From the NCBI GenBank assembly GCA_028455995.1, contig JABELC010000009.1:1811501-1875500 (forward strand): a DNA stretch of 64,000 nucleotides, in the 5' to 3' direction. Positions 20,614-31,380 of the stretch are shown in pieces. The DNA is from Scleromitrula shiraiana. Lineage: Eukaryota > Ascomycota > Leotiomycetes > Helotiales > Sclerotiniaceae. The stretch's first letter is position 1. Each line of letters begins with the position of its first letter. The notes under the pieces were generated by a model that made no database searches, was not told where the DNA came from, and saw nothing but the letters and a program-made list of their open reading frames with translations. The translations under genes and the position numbers were made by a program.

Positions 20614-23600
20614 TCAATGTGGATATAGCCCCAGTATTAAGAACCCCATAACCTCTAAGAAAAACGTCAAAATATGGTTTGCTCTTCTTTTAATATACAG
20701 TGATTGTTCAATACCACCGGCTCCACTACCGGCATCACGGTATAATCTTCCTAATCTCCATCCAAATGCATGTATTATTGAGTTGTTAATTCCCTCGCAG
20801 TATATGAAACTGTTTCCAATAAACCAATAGGATCTCGTGTTCGCTGGTAGACAGGCTCTAGTTTTTCGGCTCGTCTGAATGATCACATTGCATATGAGAG
20901 TGTAAGCAAAGCTTGGCTGTCAGCTGAGGGGCTTGCCATTGAGAAGTTGAGTTTTCTATAGTAAATTTTACACTTGGTGGTTTTGTGAACACGCTTTTCT
21001 ATTATATTGCGGATCGATGAAATGATTAGCCGTATTCTGTACATCATTTCCTCTTTCCTATATAAGTTCGTTTTTGCATTCGAAGTTTCTAGCAAATACA
21101 TTAGCATGACGAAGAACACTTGGATGCCCAAGCTGTGGAATGGAGGATAAACCTTTCAAAGTTTACCATTTTGTCTTTTTCCAAACTCGATGGATCTTTT
21201 GCATTCGGGACATGATGTATTTGCCCTAATCGAAAGGATAAAGATGATACTTCCCATCATTAGCAAACATATCGGTATTATTATCAATCTCTATACTAAG
21301 ACCGATCAATGAACCATGCTGCTTGCGTCCCCGTATGTCGTTAGTAGAAGTTTTTTGATTTACAGCGCTCTGGTTGTGTGATTTCCGCTGTGAGCTGTAG
21401 GTACTTAGGGTATATGCCTTGACAAATTGTGATATATTTGTGCCTGTTGAGAAGTGGTTTTCGTGGAGATGGCGAAGTGCTTGTTCTGCAGTGTTGTAGC
21501 TCCAACCTTGTGTACAGGAAGAACATGTCGAGAATGCAGTGTGCGGGATACAAACAAGCTCCAATGGCTGTTCCCCAGTGTGACATACATACCTTACATT
21601 AGCATTTGCATCTGGAGGCGTCTTAGTTTTGTTTTCTGCAAGGGAACCTTTGACATTCTAGATCAATTGCATTAATACATCATAAGAGTAGGGAAGACCA
21701 GTGATATCTGATGGCCCAAAATGAGCTTTGACTAGATGGGTCACGGCTTGCGCATGACTAGAATAAAACCACTTCGATTCACAAGTTTGGCAACTATCCG
21801 TCGAGATTAGAGAATTTATATCCGATGGTGGGTTGCATATGTAGACAGTATCGTCCTTTTCCTCGAAAAGTCCTTTATGCCATGATCGATCATTCAGATG
21901 ATCGATATTTATAAGACTTGGTGGTTCATAAGATATTCATTGATCACTCGAGAAGATGCCTTGTTGGCACAAACATTTCGGAGGAGCATGATGTGCCGAT
22001 AAATCTCATTGAGCGCCTTGACGATTGGACGGAGCTTTTGGTCAACAGATAGCATATCCTCTAGCAGCTTAGCAGTCCATTCATCTCCCAATTCAATGAA
22101 CCAAGATCCTACTTTATGATCCGTTGCATGGTAAACGAGAGTTGTTCTCTCGGGATGGTCAGAAACTGGTTCACATCTGTATTTGGAGAATTCTTCAATA
22201 GATTTTCGATTAGCAACCGTAGACATTTCTGCAAAAAGACACCCAAGAGAATACACATCCGCCGGGCGTCCTCTTCGATCAGTAGCGATTACCTCTGGGG
22301 CACTATACATTCTGGTAATGCCTACCACAGGGTCATCCGTAGAACTTGTAAGGCCGATGCTGAATTGATGAGCAGATCCATAATCGGTAAGAAATATCTG
22401 ATCACCTTTGCAAATTATGTTGCTAGGTTTAATATCCTTGTGACGCACATTCCGAGAATGAATGCATGCGACTGCTGATGCGAGGCAGCACTGCCATAGG
22501 CCCAAAAATTTGATATCTTCTTCAGGGAAGTCGCTATCACCAACACGCTCGAGAAAGTGGCTCAGATCCTCGTCACCTGCTGGTGAAAGCAAAATCCCAA
22601 ATTGCCGGGGAACTTTAGTAATTTCATGTGTACAGACAACTTTAACAATATGTATGTGTGTTAGATCTCTAAATACTGCCACCTCTTGTTGTATGAGGGG
22701 TAGCAACTTTTTTCGAGTAAGATTTGGCGGGCGAATTATCTTTCGAGCGATTAGAATGCCATCTGAAACCCCTTCCATCCGAACCGCGTCCACAATCCCA
22801 AGAGAACCATGTCCAAGTTGTTTGACAGTAACGAATGGAACTGTTTTGTGGCTGGTATATTGTGCATGATTATATTCTATTGTAAGACTCAAGTTGTCCG
22901 GTGTGGGTGAAGAAGAAGTTTCTGTAGCAAGGGTGGTTGATAGACTTGGGGATGAAATATCCTGAGCGGGGGCGTTGGTGTAATTTGGGGTGATAAAATC
23001 GAATGAATTGATGTTTTAGGGGAGGTATTATCTTCCTTGGAGGTTGGCTGATTGTTTGAAGAAGATGCTTGTTGTTTATCAAAACCGGGTGACTGATTAG
23101 AGACGATTGTTGAGACAGGGAACTCTGGGCTATGTTGCTTAATTTGTAACATAAGCCTCTTACCCGTCATGGTAGGAACTTCAATACCATTATCGAACGA
23201 CTCTCCAGAATTCGAATCAAAATTTTCCTTGGGAAGCAGCGCAGCCATATTGACAGCTGTGCAACGTTTACAGGTATATCCTTCTTCAAACACGGTTGAT
23301 CTTCTCGAACATCTCAGACATCTCCACTAATTCTCCTCAGTGCTGTACTCTTCCATAGATTTAGCCTCACCACTGCCTATTTGTTCCAGGTGGTGAGTCC
23401 CTAAGTGTTCTTTGTACTCATCTTTGGAGCCCCTAGAATCCGATCGAAAAAATCGAAGCTTAGAGCTGGGTGTGGTAGCAGTGCCTATCTGTGATTGACA
23501 AGCAGGATAGTCACAAAGTCGGTAACCTTCAGCATATACTTCCTTATAATGATTTTCAAGCTCTTCTTGAGATTCGAATTCCTTTTGGTAATCTGGACAT

Positions 23601-24546
23601 ATTCGGATATGGCATGGGTAAGAAGGTATGAAATCATTCTTAACATAAGAGAATTTGGTATCTTTGAGGGTTAGGTCGCCTGCCATTGTGGCCTCATTAC
23701 CTGAAATTCGATCTGGGACTATCTCACAGTTAATAATTTTGCCGTGGTCTGTTTGGTATTATATAACATACCATGGGTGGTAATTTCTATAGGCTGAACT
23801 CCATTTTTCTTATTGTTATTCCTAATAATTCTCCCCACTTCTTCAAACATCTGTGTCTTGTTTTTAACCCAATCTTTTAATTATTCATACTTCGGCCTCA
23901 ACTGAGCAAGATCCCAATACGTTTTCTCAAACTCGGTATGAGAAGGGATAAGATCCGCGGTTATGATGAATACTTTCACCCATTCCTGGTAAGCCAGATC
24001 TGGTCGCTCTAGATTGTTAAGAAATATATTTGCTTGTCCGATTGCCGAATTTCCAAAGTGAAGCAATCCACGAATGGTAGTATCCGGAGGCATATCAGGT
24101 CTTGCAGCAATGAGATCGTTTATGTGACGATAGACCCGCTTAGAATTGTTTGCTTTCAAATGATCAAACGCTGATAGCTGGTTTGAATCTTCTCTTCTAG
24201 GGACATCTAGCTCAGAATCATCTGATCCTCGGTTCACTTCCCCAACCCCTAATATGCTAACTGACTCGAGGTCGGTCTGCTCCAAAATTACTGATCCATC
24301 ATCTGCATGAGTAACTTGCGATGAGCGTAACTCCGTAAAGTATTTACTAATGTCTTCGGGATGCACACGAATCAAATGGTTCCATCAATCTTCCAGTCGC
24401 GGCCATTTCTCGTCTTTGGCTTTGCATCAAGCCGCTAAACACGAATATGGGCTAGTACTTCCAATCAGGCCAGGGTACTGTTCTTGGATAGATTCGAACA
24501 GCTCGACTGTGTTAGGGAGATTGTTAGATGTAGAACAGGCGGACAT
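20614..24546 (-). pseudogene. Large kinase / zinc-finger gene, extensively decayed
   Basis: A near-continuous coding trace runs from an ATG at 24546 (MSACSTSNNLPNTVELFESI) to 20614. Order: a helical N-terminal region (RVHPEDISKYFTELR, LNNLERPDLAYQEWVKVF, HTEFEKTYWDLAQLRPKYE) weakly like the USP8-dimerisation/TPR class; LKDWVKNKTQMFEEVGRII; C2H2-like fingers (CHIRICPDYQKEFESQEELE, CDYPACQSQI with later HLGTHHLE); a CxxC pair (CLRCSRRS, CKRC); a Ser/Pro linker; the kinase domain (21909-22889); then two more finger-like units (CQTCESKW with HLVKAHF; CSSCTQGW with HLHENHF) and a long unrecognised tail. Lesions on the kept frame include TGA at 24427 and 24385, TAA at 23881, TAG at 23327, a one-base deficit in the 5-G run 22968-22972, a shift near 21890, and several stops after 21700. 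Most stops are explainable as C-to-T or G-to-A. A 5' splice near 23770 was inferred. Confidence 0.6.
21909..22889 (-). CDS. Protein kinase domain, open frame within the decayed gene
   Basis: This roughly 325-codon stretch is free of stops and has all main kinase motifs: Gly-loop QLGHGSLGIVD, lysine strand LIARKIIRPP, helix C IQQEVAVFRDL, catalytic loop RNVRHKDIKPSNI (HKD instead of HRD), metal-binding FLTDYGSAHQ (DYG instead of DFG), YSAPEV and ADVYSLGCLFAEM. It should be a Ser/Thr kinase with HKD/DYG variants, probably still catalytic by motif content. There is no ATG before the Gly-loop, so it cannot be a complete gene on its own. Upstream coding lies in another frame. It may be an active shortened gene only if spliced from an upstream exon; otherwise it is the best-preserved part of the pseudogene. 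Confidence 0.7.
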   Translation of the reverse strand, partial: SLTIEYNHAQYTSHKTVPFVTVKQLGHGSLGIVDAVRMEGVSDGILIARKIIRPPNLTRKKLLPLIQQEVAVFRDLTHIHIVKVVCTHEITKVPRQFGILLSPAGDEDLSHFLERVGDSDFPEEDIKFLGLWQCCLASAVACIHSRNVRHKDIKPSNIICKGDQIFLTDYGSAHQFSIGLTSSTDDPVVGITRMYSAPEVIATDRRGRPADVYSLGCLFAEMSTVANRKSIEEFSKYRCEPVSDHPERTTLVYHATDHKVGSWFIELGDEWTAKLLEDMLSVDQKLRPIVKALNEIYRHIMLLRNVCANKASSRVINEYLMNHQVL

Positions 24547-25355
24547 CAGGATTGTGATATCTTAGCTAGAAAGAGATAAAAATTTCTTAAAGAGACCATC
24601 GCATTGTTTCCCATAAATCGCATGATACAGTGACGTTAATAGGATTCCCCACCACGAAGTGAGGTCTTCATTGGATTGCATCAGCCTCACTACAAGGATA
24701 TCAGAGTCTAAACTGCTTTAGGAATGCCCATCGAGGCACATTGCCCATATCATGACGGCGACGATAAAGGTTAGGAAGGTGCTCTGCTCGCTGTGTCAAA
24801 CATCTAATGATTGAGACGATTCAGATTGAATAAATGTCAGTGATAGGTTTTCATTCACTCCACCTTCCAATTTCATTCAATCACCTCACCCAAGCCTGGC
24901 TAATTTAAAAGAAAAAGGTAAAAATAAATTCCCCATGGCGAGTATTGGAATTGGTGCAGAACGAACCTGTTGGTAAGACTTGATGAAATGGTATTTTCAA
25001 TTCACTTCATAATCTCCCTCTAAATAGATTATTCTACGAAAACTACATAGACAATAGAGAAGATCAGATTTTTTCATCATCATTATTGTCGTCAATGAAG
25101 ATGTACTTTCACTATAATGACCAGAATATTTCAAGGTTTAGATGTTTGACTTTTTTATCGCTGCTCGGGTCAAACGTCAAGCGTGCACTTGTGGCGTCGT
25201 CCCGCGTCTATGACGCAACTCACTAATAAACATTCCTTTGATACAGGAAAGTTATACTTTCCCATCACATTCTCATAAATTCTTCAATTCCCATTTCTCA
25301 TGAAGTTTTTACATACATTGCTTTAATAAGAGATTTCTACTTAATTGTTTTCACG
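24547..25355. promoter_or_regulatory. Intergenic, divergent promoter region
   Basis: It separates the decayed kinase gene from the DUF3292-like gene. A TGACGCAACTC stretch near 25213 resembles a bZIP/CRE-type half-site, and a GGGTCAAACGTCAAGCG stretch lies about 40 bp before it. No coding frame. Confidence 0.4.
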
Positions 25356-27564
25356 ATGGTTACATACGAAGCTCCAAGCCTTAGTGACAATCCAAATGCT
25401 GTCCCTACGGATCCTTATCGCGGAACACCACAAGAACCCGTAATTGTGGAGAGTCACGAAGATCATCGAATACCCAGTCTCAACAAACCCGACGCAGTAC
25501 CCACTGATCCCTATCGTGGGGAATCCATATCAAAACCTATAAAAGTTGAAGCTCACGAAGAGGAAATACCTACCGATAGCCATGCGCTAGCTGTGGCGGA
25601 TCATGACGAGAAAGGTGCAGCACAAATAGATCATGGCAGTGTAGAAGTGAAGGATTTGGGATGGAACGATCATCCGGATGATGTACCTATGCCGTTAGTT
25701 GGGGGGTTACCAAACGAGGAGTTATGGACTTTGGTACGGAGATTCAACAAACAGATGTATCATGTTAAGTCATTACCAGTACCGCCACTTGGAGGTCTTG
25801 ATCTTAATATTGCGGACGAAGAGGAGTTTTCTCCGGACAAATTGAGGGCGAATATTGAAAGGCTTTACATGACAGTAGTAATAGGGCTTATGGTGTTCTG
25901 GAAACACATTGCGAGATTAAGATCATGGAGAGAAAGAGACCGCACAATTGCTTTTGCTTCGGTATATTTTCTGGCTTGGGTCATCGACTTTTTGGTGCCG
26001 GTGATTATTGGCTTTGTGATTGTGCTGATAGCTTGGCCACCGTCGAGAGAGTATTGCTTTCCTCCAGCACCACTCGCGTTGATCGATGGCAGTACGGGAG
26101 GAATCAAGAAACCAACAGCGGGTGTATTGGGTAACGATACCAGTTTGACTGGAGCTCCAGAGAAGCATAAGGGTGAAGCAGTAGAGCAAGAAGCAACAAA
26201 TTTTGTGAACAGCTTTACATCAATTGCGATCAGTAGTGCTGCAGGAAAACATCCTCAAGTAGATCCACATGGCGAAGAAGAAGGTGCAAGCAGCCTGGAA
26301 GAAGCAGCTCCAGATCCCACCAATCTAGCAATGGGGGCTGCAGATGCAAAGCATAGAAGTGCGGGCGACAATAAGAACACCCTACATGATAAGACCAAGG
26401 AACCTATGTCCGCCGCAATGTGGTCGAAGACTAGACCGGTAATGCACGCTATTGCTGATGTGTCTGATGGCTGGGAGAGATTTGCCAATGCACTATCACC
26501 CACACCACCCTTCCCCCAAGAGAAACCAAGACTTAAGCTCGCGGCTTGTCTCATACCATTATTCCTTATCTCAACGTTAACTAGCTCGTATATCTTCATG
26601 AAAATGAATGGATTGTTTTTCGGATTCGGATTTTTCGGAGATCCATTGATCTGGCGTGGATTGTCATATCTTAACCGCGAATTCCCACATTGGCAGAAAC
26701 TGTTGGAGATTAGAAACACCCTACTCAAAGGTGTACCGACGAATGCGCAACTTACAATCACACTATTGCGAATTGGTGAAGTAAACAAGGCCCCACTTCC
26801 TCCTCCACCCTCTACTTCAATACCCCCATCCGACGTCGCTCATGCGACAGCAGGTCAAGACCTCGAACATCTTGGTAAGTAAACTAATATCTTGAACTTA
26901 CTCTTTCCACTTTACTGACATAGTCAGAAGGAGTCTCGGATGCAGTAATGGCCGATGCCATCCACCCTGACGCAGATGTAAAAGCAACCGGGGCAGATCA
27001 ACCGCAACCAAAACCTAAGAAGAAAGGTCATCGCATCCTCGCTGCATTCAAAGGTGTCACTAAAGGTGGTGTTGAAACAATCTTAGGTACAGATCGATTA
27101 AAGGCCGCAGCTGGCGCAGAGCATGCAAAGAATCGTATCGGTGTTCTGAAATCCGGTCCTGATGATCCAGCCGGGCCTATTGATTTCCCATCGAGGTACA
27201 AAGGGAAAAGAGGCCATGCATATATCACTGCCACTGCAACGACCCCTGCAATTAGTTGGACGACGGAGAAGGAGGATATCGATCCCATTTGGTCAATTGC
27301 TATCGCGGACATCCAGGTAAGTTCGATTTGCGCTACCATTGAGTTCCGACACTAACACTCCCGTTTCAGGAGATAAAGAAGGTCGGCGGATTGGGTTGGA
27401 AGACTAAGCTTGTAGTAGGATGGGCCACATCACGAGAAATTGCTGATGGTATCCTGATAACAGATAAAGAAGGTAATCAGAAACAGCTTACTGCGATAGC
27501 ACTTAGGGAGGAACTGTTCAATCGTTTGATTTCGATGGGTACTCAGATGTGGGAGGCATGGTAA
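25356..27564 (+). CDS. DUF3292-like fungal membrane protein
   Basis: Three exons: 25356-26874, 26928-27316 and 27370-27564; both introns are 53 bp, GTAAGT..CAG. They join in frame to 700 residues. The N-terminus has two copies of a DAVPTDPYRG-like unit (NAVPTDPYRG, DAVPTDPYRG). The core has GGLPNEELWTLVRRFNKQMY, GGLDLNIADEEEFSPDKLRA and membrane segments (MTVVIGLMVFW; FLAWVIDFLVPVIIGFVIVL; a third at LKLAACLIPLFLISTLTSSY). The C-terminus (KKGHRILAAFKGVTKGGVET, GHAYITATATTPAISWTTEK, DIQEIKKVGGLGWKTKLVVG) resembles a PH/GRAM-like lipid-binding fold. I assign DUF3292 from memory of this pattern. Function is unknown; an organelle membrane protein is likely. Confidence 0.85.
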
Positions 27565-27771
27565 ACGGCGTTATTGATAGCGTTTTTGCCGGCGCTGGAA
27601 TAGAATGGAAACTGTCAATCCAGAACGTGTGCGCCCATTTAGAAGCTCTTTGTCGGTGGCACGGTGGCACATATTCGAGGAATGAAGCAATAGGTTCATA
27701 AGGCGTACAATTAAGGTTTTAATCCTTCCCGAAACAAACGTATTCTCTAAGGGTCCTATTTGAATGCCTCT
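27565..27771. other. 3' flank of the DUF3292-like gene
   Basis: Short spacer between the stop codon and the left inverted repeat of the following transposable element. Confidence 0.4.
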
Positions 27772-28439
27772 TCTTTTTGATACAAAAAAAGAGGTTTTTT
27801 GCGAATCTACTTATTTCTCGTTATTAAACTAATATAAAAGTGATTTTATCAACGTCTTAGAAGAATCTTGACATATTTTTTAAAATAGTTCATTGGCTAA
27901 AATAACACATTTTCAAAGTAATTCATTAGCTAGAACTCATTATATTTATTATATCATAATATCGGGTCAGGTCACCTGAAACGCCCCCTCTTCCTCGTGA
28001 TCTTTTATTTTAATTATATATTACTAGTAGTAACATCAACGAAGAAAATTTTAGTCAAAAAAATATGAATTAATCGTATAAAACATCTATATTAATAGGT
28101 ACTAATTAATTACTATCAATCACTGATAGTTATTAGAAACTTGAAGTTTTTTATAATAAAAGATATATATATCCGAGTCATTATACAACTACTAGTAGTA
28201 CTGCTAGTATTAGTACTCGTAGTAGTACTAGTAATTATTAGTATTAAATTTATTAGTAATTTCGTATTAATTATAATTACATATCATATTACTAGTACTA
28301 CTACTACTAGTAGTAAAAAAATTCAAAGAAGTTTCTGGTATTATTAATATATAGTTGATAAATTTATTAATGCCAGTGATTATAATCACAAACTCTTATT
28401 ACAAAGAGCTTCCTAGTATTCGTCTAGTAGCTGCTTGGA

Positions 28440-28536
28440 TGCCCCATTCGGCAATGAGGTCCGATTGACCAATGGGATAGACCGATTTATCAATGGGATG
28501 ACCCATTTGTAAATGGGCGATATTGCCGAATGGGGC
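28440..28536. repeat. 15-bp perfect inverted repeat inside the element
   Basis: GCCCCATTCGGCAAT at about 28441 recurs as its exact complement ATTGCCGAATGGGGC ending at about 28536. In between are variants of ATGGGATGACC/ATGGGATAGACC. It could fold into a hairpin with a roughly 65-nt loop or be the ends of a nested miniature element. Confidence 0.6.
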
Positions 28537-28544
28537 GGACCAGA

Positions 28545-28860
28545 TAGTCGTCTAGTAGCCGCCTGGTAGTCGCCTGGTAGGCGCCTGGTAGTTGGTAGGC
28601 GCCTGGTAGTTGGTAGCCGTATGGTCGCCGTATGGTAGGCGCCTGGTAGTTGGTAGCCGTATGGTCGCCGTATGGTAGCCGCCTGGTAGCTGGTAGCCGA
28701 TTGACAGTCAATTAGCAACCATTGACAGTACGGCGGTAGCCGCTTAATACCCACCTGGTAGCCGTCTGGCAGCTGGTAGCTGATTGACAGTCAATTAGCA
28801 ACTATTGATGGTGCGGTGCCTGGTGGCTGATTGACATTCAATTGGTAATCATTGACGTAA
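28545..28860. repeat. GC-rich tandem repeats GCCTGGTAG / GATTGACAGTCAATTAG
   Basis: Many variants of a 9-12-mer (GCCGCCTGGTAG, GCGCCTGGTAGTTGGTAG, GCCGTATGGTC) are followed by three copies of a longer unit starting GATTGACAGTCAATTAGCAA (at 28699, 28782 and, diverged, 28829). CpG-containing units are intact, unlike the RIP-eroded flanks. The array is open in one minus-strand frame, giving a low-complexity RRLPGDYQ/QLPGAY-like peptide, which I regard as accidental. Confidence 0.7.
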
Positions 28861-28909
28861 GTGGTCTGTGCGTTTGATCCTTGTTTATTAGACCAAAATT
28901 TTTCTGTTG

Positions 28910-28912
28910 ATG

Positions 28913-28961
<49 letters not shown>

Positions 28962-28975
28962 TAATAATAATAATA
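28910..28975. repeat. (AAT)n microsatellite
   Basis: About 20 copies of AAT with one AAC interruption, inside the TIR element. Confidence 0.9.
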
Positions 28976-29297
28976 CTCGAGTCAAGTAATATAATATAGT
29001 ATACTATTAATAGTAATACTTAGTATATAATATATAATAACTTAATATTCATATAACTTGAAAATATATTAATAATACTACTAGTACTAGTAGTACTAGT
29101 ATCATAATAGTACTAGTAGTATAATTTTTACATACTAGTAGTACTAGTAATAAAATTAATAGATTATAATTAATTAGTAACTGCTTTAAAAATATATCAA
29201 GAATTTTTTGAAACATTAGTAAAATCACTCTTTTATCAATTTAAAAACGAGAATTGAATAGATTCCCAATAAAACCTCTTTTTTTATACCAAAAGGA

Positions 29298-29864
29298 AAA
29301 GACAATAAACTTAACCGAGCAGGTCCACGCCAGGGTCAAACTTTAAAATATCTCTTTCAATTATCCTTCGCGATCGTCCATACATTTCAAGCTTTTGTAT
29401 TCAATGACGTACCTTAATAATGATATTAAGAACGAATTGTATACTGTGTTGGTTGTTGAGGTGAGTCTTAGAAAGGAGGTTAATGTTATAGGTCTGATTA
29501 GTCAGCAAAATAGACGCTTTTATACCCTTTCCGTCATCTAGTTTTACATCAACATCTCCAACAATACAGCCACAATTATCCCAACTGGATTCTGTCTTTT
29601 CTGTATTGATTGAGGTAAATGCTCTGCATGCGTCTTCGAATAACGGATGAATTTACTATATATGTGATTCACTCACCATTGATATTATGACTCTTTCTTT
29701 ACTCATATATCTTGTTTGCTTTGCTTCTCTGCCTTATCTTTATCCCTTACCTCCTCCCTTACAAAAGATACAAACAATTTGAGGTCCATAGGATACATTC
29801 TTCAAACTCTTGATACATACAATACAAATACATTCTCAAATTACTACACCACCTACAACTAAAC
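29298..29864. other. Intergenic, promoter of the SUR7-like gene
   Basis: No credible frame. It lies between the TIR element and the start codon at 29865. Confidence 0.45.
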
Positions 29865-31039
29865 ATGAAGCCTCCAGCTGGCCTTCAACAGCCTTTCGCA
29901 GCTGGCCTTCAACAGCCTTTCGCAGCTATCCCACTGACTTGTTCTATATTCGCCTTCGTGCTTTCCATACTATGTCTTTCTGCAGGTCATAAAAGTAACT
30001 TTATGGAAGACTATCACATCGTAGCTGTGTGTACCATCCCCTTCTGACTCTGCTGGAAAACAACCTAACCTGATCTTTAGTTCAACACATCCGGCTTGGG
30101 TTCGAACCTCATTCCCGACAAGACTAGCTCCGCTCCCTCAGAAGTCATATCAAAAGCTTCATCATTGATCAACTCTCTCCCTACATCAATAGGTCTTGGC
30201 AATCTCATACACCGCACTCCAGAACCGGGCCTAGGGGATGATCTAGCAAATGCACTCGGTAAAATAGAAGGCGGAGTTGATGCAGTTGTAGACAAGCTAG
30301 CAGCGAAGCTCGGTATTAAGGAATGGTATTCGGTCCACATAATGGATATGTGCGAAGGAGATTATACCCCGAACGCATCAGCGAAAGATGCAAAGTATAG
30401 TGCTACTTCCTGCACGAAGCCAACCGCCATGTGTAAGTGAACGCAGTATACCATATCCATGTGACAACCAGCTAACCAGACCCAGATCATTTTGACCTCA
30501 CTAATATAATCGGTACAGAGCTATCCGTCGGACCTTTTCACCTAAAAATCAGCCAGCTTAATTGGTCCGCCGAGATTCAAGATAATCTCGACAAACTTTC
30601 CGACGCCCTAAACACAACTTTCCTATTCTACGCGATTGGAATCGCCACATCTGGGTTCGCGATCCTAACTTCGTTAGCAGCAATCTTCCACAAAGGACGG
30701 CTTCTCTCCTTGTTCAACTGGAGTCTCGCATCACTTGGTTTCGCAACGCTAGGCATCGCTTCTCTAATCATTAAGGTACTACAAGATAAGACTGTGGATG
30801 CGATTAACAAAGTTGGCAATGAAATTGGATTGTACGCGTATAAAGGGAAGAAATTTTTGGTCATCACTTGGCTTGCGACGGCATTTGTGTTCATTGCTGG
30901 GTGTACTTGGGTGGCTGTCTTGTTGATGGGGAAAAAGAATAAGGGGGGAGAATATACAGAGAAGAGGGGTTCGCGAGGAAGAATGAACTTCGGGAGATAT
31001 AGTGAGTTTGCGAGAAGAGTGCCGAAATATTGGAGATGA
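29865..31039 (+). CDS. SUR7/PalI-family four-span plasma-membrane protein
   Basis: Three exons: 29865-30026, 30081-30432 and 30486-31039; introns are 54 and 53 bp, GT..AG, with CTAAC-type branch sites. They join in frame to 355 residues. After a duplicated GLQQPFAA unit comes a first membrane span (IPLTCSIFAFVLSILCLSAG). An extracellular loop opens FNTSGLGSNL and holds a WYSVHIMDMCEGDYTP motif typical of SUR7/PalI proteins, with a second cysteine (SCTKP). Three more spans follow (TTFLFYAIGIATSGFAILTS; NWSLASLGFATLGIASLII; FLVITWLATAFVFIAGCTWV) and a basic cytosolic tail (RGSRGRMNFGRY). The family includes Sur7 eisosome proteins and the PalI/Rim9 pH-signalling component; which branch this belongs to cannot be decided here. 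Confidence 0.88.
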
Positions 31040-31380
31040 GTTTTGATCAACAATGGATGGATACACGGACATTCTTTTTTGGCTTGAATTGTGGGACTTA
31101 GCCTTTCCTCTCTCTCTTTTTGGTTTTATGCTCTGGATTGGACTCAGGTTATGTTGATGAATAGATGAACGAACTGGTGGAAGGAGGAAACATTTTACTT
31201 CGATTTAATGTGTAGTTGTCTATAGCAAAGATACCCGGATATACTATAGTAGAATGAATTCATGAATCAATGTATGAAATCATACCTATGATGATCGGGA
31301 CCTTTATCGTATTCAATGTAATGTTTGAATTGAAGTGTTGCAAGAAAACTGGGATTGACTTCACATCGTGGCTTTATGTA
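31040..31380. other. 3' flank of the SUR7-like gene
   Basis: No frame of note; ends at the TA dinucleotide that flanks the next transposable element. Confidence 0.4.

Larger units (their letters stand above)
27772..29297. mobile_element. Non-autonomous element with ~110-bp terminal inverted repeats
   Basis: The left end (from C-TTTTTGATACAAAAAAAGAGG near 27773) matches the complement of the right end (CTTTTGGTATAAAAAAAGAGG ending near 29297). The match continues inward for about 110 bp (shared TTCTCGTT, AGTGATTTTA, AATTCTTGA/AATCTTGACATATTTTT blocks), and most mismatches are transitions. The ends are AT-rich and the centre (28430-28870) is GC-rich and tandemly repeated. No transposase frame remains. 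Exact ends and target-site duplication are not resolved. It is probably a MITE-like or deleted DNA transposon. Confidence 0.65.

Noticed and set aside
28800..28860. Regularly spaced repeats suggesting a CRISPR-like array
   Set aside because: Eukaryotic context, variable unit length, no uniform spacers; ordinary tandem repeats in a transposon.
28413..28985. Minus-strand frames giving LPGAYQ/TRRL repeats and a poly-Leu run
   Set aside because: Direct translations of the GC-rich tandem array and the (AAT)n microsatellite inside a transposable element.
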